Program-made: the position numbers and the translations under genes
In this document: piece by piece, positions 61,401 through 64,000 of the stretch
Position numbering within the stretch: the first letter of the stretch is position 1
Layout of the letters: each line of letters opens with the position of its first letter
DNA from: Psychroflexus torquis ATCC 700755
GTDB taxonomy: Bacteria; Bacteroidota; Bacteroidia; Flavobacteriales; Flavobacteriaceae
Length of the DNA stretch: 64,000 nucleotides
Assembly: GCF_000153485.2 (NCBI RefSeq)
Contig: NC_018721.1
Location: 744,001 to 808,000 of the forward strand
Reading direction: 5' to 3'
Notes under the pieces: generated by a model
What the model was told of the DNA's origin: nothing
Databases searched by the model: none
The model's input: only the letters and a program-made list of their open reading frames with translations

Positions 61401-63909
61401 AGCAAAAGCATTGCTAAGCGTCGAAAATGGAGCAGAAATTATTCATCATGAATGGATTGATGCCCAAAAAGGCATGACCGATGTGGAGCTCACTATCACA
61501 GAAGCCATGGCTCCAAATGCTTACATCAGCATTTCGTTATTGCAAAAACATCAAAACACAACAAACGATTTACCCATTCGTCTATTTGGAGTTATCCCAA
61601 TTGAAGTGGAAAACCCAAAACGCAAACTTCAACCTCAACTCAAACTTCCTGAAAGTATTCGACCAGAATCTACTTATAGCATAGACGTTTCAGAAGAGAA
61701 TGGAAAAGCAATGACCTATACCATCGCCATAGTTGATGAAGGTTTGTTGGATTTGACCAGCTTTACAACACCAGATATTTATGAACATTTTAATGCGAAG
61801 CAAACTTTAGGCGTGCGCACCTTCGATGTTTTTGACGATGTGATTGGCGCTTATGGCGGAAGTCTTAAAAACGTGTACAGGATTGGTGGTGGAGATGAAG
61901 CAGCAGGGAAGAAAAACAGAAAAGCAGAGCGTTTTAAGCCAGTGGTGACAAATCTAGGCCCTTTCTATTTAGCAGCGGGGAAATCTAAAACACATCAACT
62001 GCGCACGCCCAATTACATCGGTTCTGTAAAAGTGATGTTAGTCGCTGGAAATCCAGAGGAACAGAGTTATGGAAGTGTGGATAAAGTGATGAAGATAAAA
62101 CAGCCCTTGATGCTGCTAACTTCAGTACCGAGGAAATTATCACCTGGAGAAGAAGTAAGAGTTCCTGTCACTATTTTTGTGATGGACGATAAGCTTAAGT
62201 CTATCCAAGTAAGTGTAAAAAACCACGACCAACTTCAATTAATTGGTGAGGCGACACAAGAACTCCAAGTTTCTGAAACTGGTGAATATCTAGTGTATTT
62301 CGATTTTAAAGTTAGCGATGATTTACGTCCGCAAAAAATTAAGATCCAAGCCAAATCAGGAAATGAACTAGCTTATAACGACGTTGAAGTCGATGTTATT
62401 AATCCAAATCCTGTGAGTTCCACTGTTCGCAAACTCGAACTTAAAGAAAATGAACAGAAAGAATTGGAATTAAGCACTTTTGGTACGCCGGGCACAAATT
62501 CTACACGTATCAGTTTTAGTGCATTTCCTCCAATGAATTTAGAAAAGAGATTGCATTACTTAACCTCTTATCCGCATGGGTGTGTAGAGCAAGTCACTTC
62601 CAAAGCGTTTCCTCAGTTATTTTTATCAGACATTGTCGATTTAGATGTACCACAGGAAAATCAACTGAAGGAACAGGTTCAAAAAACCATTCAGAAGATA
62701 AATAGATACCAAGCAATTTCTGGAGGAATCGCCTATTGGCCAGGCGGAGACCCCGACAAATGGACTACCAATTACGTGGGGCATTTCATGTTGGAAGCCA
62801 AAGAGAAATCTTATCAATTGCCTTTTGGTTTCCTTTCCAAATGGAAGAGCTACCAAAAAGAAGAGGCTAGAAAATGGACAGAAACACCTAGAGAAAGTGA
62901 TTTTGTACAAGCCTATCGCTTATACACTTTAGTCTTAGCTGGTGAAGCAGAAGTTGCTGCGATGAATCGCTTGAAAAACAAAAGTGATTTAAGCAGCCAG
63001 GCCAAAGCAAGATTGGCGTTAGCTTATGCCAGATTAGGACAAGAGTCTACTGCTAAAAAACTAGTACAAGAATTTAGTAATTCGCAAATAAGCGAAACTG
63101 AATACCGATATACGTATGGCTCTAAACTTCGGGACTTAGCTATGATACTGGAAACGTATGTGTCTATAAAAGATAAAAAAATGAACAGCTTAGCTGAAGA
63201 AGTGTCCCAGATCCTTTCTTCAGACCAATGGTTGCATACCCATGAAACGGCTTATGCGTTACTCGCCATGTCCAAATACATCAAGTATAAAGGGGGTAAA
63301 GAGCTAGATTTTAACTATCAAGTGAATGGAAAGACCACTCCTGTAAACTCTTCAAAAGGAATTTATCAAACCAACTTGGAAGTAGATTCAGCATCAAAAA
63401 TCCAGCTTTCAGTTCAAAATAATAAAGAAGGGAGTTTGTTTGTCAATATTTTACAATCTGGGCAGTTACCTATCGGTGAGGAACAAGCTTCTTCTAGAAA
63501 TCTTAGGGTCACCACACAATATTCAGATGTGAATAAAGAGCCTATTGATATTAAAAACCTAAAGCAAGGAACAGAAGTCACGCTAAGACTGAAAGTAGTT
63601 AACGAATCGAATTCCTATTTGAATGAGGTAGCACTAAGTCAATTTATCCCAAGTGGTTGGGAAATTATCGATACTCAATTTACCGATTTTAAGAGTGGTA
63701 GTTTTGAAAATGCCAATCATGTAGATGTCCGTGATGATCGGGTATATATATACTTTGATTTGAAAGCTAGAAAATCGACTTACTTTGAAATTAAAGTCAA
63801 TGCGTCTTATCTCGGAGAATACTATTTACCAGGAACTCAAGTTGAAGCCATGTATAGCGGAAATCACTTTGCACGAACTCAAGGACAATGGATTCAAGTT
63901 GTGGACTAA
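58420..63909 (+). CDS. Alpha-2-macroglobulin family lipoprotein
   Basis: The 1829-residue protein has a lipoprotein signal (LLLLFQSC, Cys17), MG domains including MG2 (TDRGVYRPGDAIQFNFVLDD), the A2M domain (RFKPVVTNLGPFYLAAGKSK) and the thioester motif GCVEQ (Cys1388) in YPHGCVEQVTSK, followed by the helical thioester ring domain. This is the periplasmic YfhM-type protease trap. It is followed after 63 bp by what is probably penicillin-binding protein 1C, its usual partner, which repairs peptidoglycan. It is not part of the cassette array, and its strand is opposite. Confidence 0.95.
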   Translation: MKKSFLLLSLLLLFQSCSDGTSEDQAAIASKYIQNYTQQPISVASPVEIQLKEKLPQYTTDQKLPSEFIKIEPEVKGDLYIENGNRLRFIPKQKLQPATTYQFNLDLSELYENLPKEDKVFQFKFETIVPDFIIGLQSIQSYDADWQYISAEIEASDVLSLENIKKSISAQQNDSDLDVRFLTTSDANYFELVIDSIYREKDDSKVLISWDGSPVNSKTEGSETFKIPGKDNFKVMDVRIAKAKKPYLEINFSESLDPNQEFLGLVQLNDDTDLKFEVNGNVLNVFPNSKFKGEVTLRVFEGIKAEYGSNLKTEFSESIRFQQLKPQVRLISQGVILPNSSSNPFYFETVNLAAVDLRVVQIYENNVLQFLQDSELNSTSNYYLRDVGRLVAKKTIPLNQDDLNNAGEWQAHAMDLSSIFEVSPGAIYQIEISFRKAYSLYNCGEDEQIGAEKINQIAKEFEKDKEEEYWNKEAWGFRNTTYNWQEQDNACHEAYYNDENFVNGNVMASNLGVLIKKTETGNYFVATTNLLSGSPEAQTKVSFYNQQQQVLGSVETDNDGIAEFKPSQKAFFAIAQNSNNYAYLKLENSNALNLSSFEVGGTKITKGINAFMYTDRGVYRPGDAIQFNFVLDDFANPLPENHPVKLDFFDPQGRLTYSEVKNSSVNGFYHFPLSTDEKDATGSWRIAVNVGAVKFTKFISVATVKPNRLKIELSTTDEPQRLDKSIQLNLSTEWLTGATAKNLKADVKAKFISAEYRFEKLKTFKFSDPVRRFYPQELQVFVGEVNQNGQADIRSNINFNNNPPGMIKANFLTKVFEGGGDFSIDVDEQWYAPYSHFVGLRALTSHQNHRFETDQATNFEVVSVTYKGEIAPRRKVKVYIHQIEWRWWWNRGDDQLSRYEDAEVHKPYKDFELTTDANGKAKFSLNIPEDDRGRYLIRVVDEESQHASGEVVYFFKDWWTIQRTSKEHNLVFTTDKDTYSVGEKAKINFPSMAEAKALLSVENGAEIIHHEWIDAQKGMTDVELTITEAMAPNAYISISLLQKHQNTTNDLPIRLFGVIPIEVENPKRKLQPQLKLPESIRPESTYSIDVSEENGKAMTYTIAIVDEGLLDLTSFTTPDIYEHFNAKQTLGVRTFDVFDDVIGAYGGSLKNVYRIGGGDEAAGKKNRKAERFKPVVTNLGPFYLAAGKSKTHQLRTPNYIGSVKVMLVAGNPEEQSYGSVDKVMKIKQPLMLLTSVPRKLSPGEEVRVPVTIFVMDDKLKSIQVSVKNHDQLQLIGEATQELQVSETGEYLVYFDFKVSDDLRPQKIKIQAKSGNELAYNDVEVDVINPNPVSSTVRKLELKENEQKELELSTFGTPGTNSTRISFSAFPPMNLEKRLHYLTSYPHGCVEQVTSKAFPQLFLSDIVDLDVPQENQLKEQVQKTIQKINRYQAISGGIAYWPGGDPDKWTTNYVGHFMLEAKEKSYQLPFGFLSKWKSYQKEEARKWTETPRESDFVQAYRLYTLVLAGEAEVAAMNRLKNKSDLSSQAKARLALAYARLGQESTAKKLVQEFSNSQISETEYRYTYGSKLRDLAMILETYVSIKDKKMNSLAEEVSQILSSDQWLHTHETAYALLAMSKYIKYKGGKELDFNYQVNGKTTPVNSSKGIYQTNLEVDSASKIQLSVQNNKEGSLFVNILQSGQLPIGEEQASSRNLRVTTQYSDVNKEPIDIKNLKQGTEVTLRLKVVNESNSYLNEVALSQFIPSGWEIIDTQFTDFKSGSFENANHVDVRDDRVYIYFDLKARKSTYFEIKVNASYLGEYYLPGTQVEAMYSGNHFARTQGQWIQVVD

Positions 63910-63972
63910 TGCAAGTCGCAAAAATACGGTAATGAGCTGCTTGGCTGTTCGAAAAAGTAGAAAAGATAACTC

Positions 63973-64000
63973 ATGAAACAACTTTCAAAACGGAAATGGC
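63973..64000 (+). CDS. Start of the next gene, probably penicillin-binding protein 1C
   Basis: ATG at 63973 opens a frame MKQLSKRKW that leaves the window. Basic residues before an expected transmembrane helix, and the position right after an alpha-2-macroglobulin lipoprotein, fit pbpC. The identity is inferred from gene order only. Confidence 0.4.

Overview
The window looks like a chromosome segment from a marine-type member of the Flavobacteriaceae (Bacteroidota). It is AT-rich. It carries TonB-receptor and SusC-plug sequences, bacterial alpha-2-macroglobulins, lipoproteins with Bacteroidota-type signal peptides, and TAnnTTTG-like promoter boxes. No rRNA or tRNA gene was recognised.

Left edge (1-6.9 kb): the 3' end of a TonB-dependent receptor, then a three-gene RND efflux operon (TolC-type outer membrane factor, lipoprotein adaptor, pump) bracketed by two nearly identical 146-bp repeats.

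Main region (6.9-58.3 kb): almost every gene lies on the minus strand in short units of one to a few genes. The units are separated by 23 copies of a long intergenic element of roughly 330-480 bp. In gene direction each complete element has a 3' module of type A or type B, each containing a terminator-like hairpin, followed by a shared module U (about 130 bp) that leads into the next gene and holds a promoter-like TTG-N20-TAGTTTAG pair and a small hairpin. Several units start with GTT plus a short unit-specific sequence whose reverse complement ends the same unit. This is the relation between the two ends of integron gene cassettes. A few junctions are ordinary compact attC-like sites. No integrase is visible at either end, so the region resembles an integrase-less cassette array with unusually long junctions that seem to bring their own transcription signals.

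Cargo: toxin-antitoxin pairs (PIN/VapC type, MazEF type, Fic plus HTH 'mobile mystery' pair), a nickel superoxide dismutase operon with its protease and a metalloregulator-like operator, MORN-repeat lipoproteins (one cassette duplicated in tandem), a CPBP protease with a LytTR regulator, a GIY-YIG protein, and many small secreted or membrane proteins of unknown function. The right-hand third (49-58 kb) is rich in nucleic-acid enzymes that look like defence genes: an SF1 helicase pair, a protein resembling pPIWI-associated nucleases, two HEPN-like proteins, and a primase-polymerase fused to a DEDDh exonuclease beside a cupin-like protein.

Interruptions: a plus-strand 2016-aa alpha-2-macroglobulin with an inserted SusC-type plug (11.4-17.4 kb), two blocks of a roughly 110-bp hairpin repeat (24 copies), a broken M24 peptidase joined to an IS21 transposase remnant, and a serine hydrolase. 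Several cassette genes are decayed by nonsense changes or frameshifts. The right end is a second, lipoprotein-type alpha-2-macroglobulin and the first codons of the next gene, probably penicillin-binding protein 1C.
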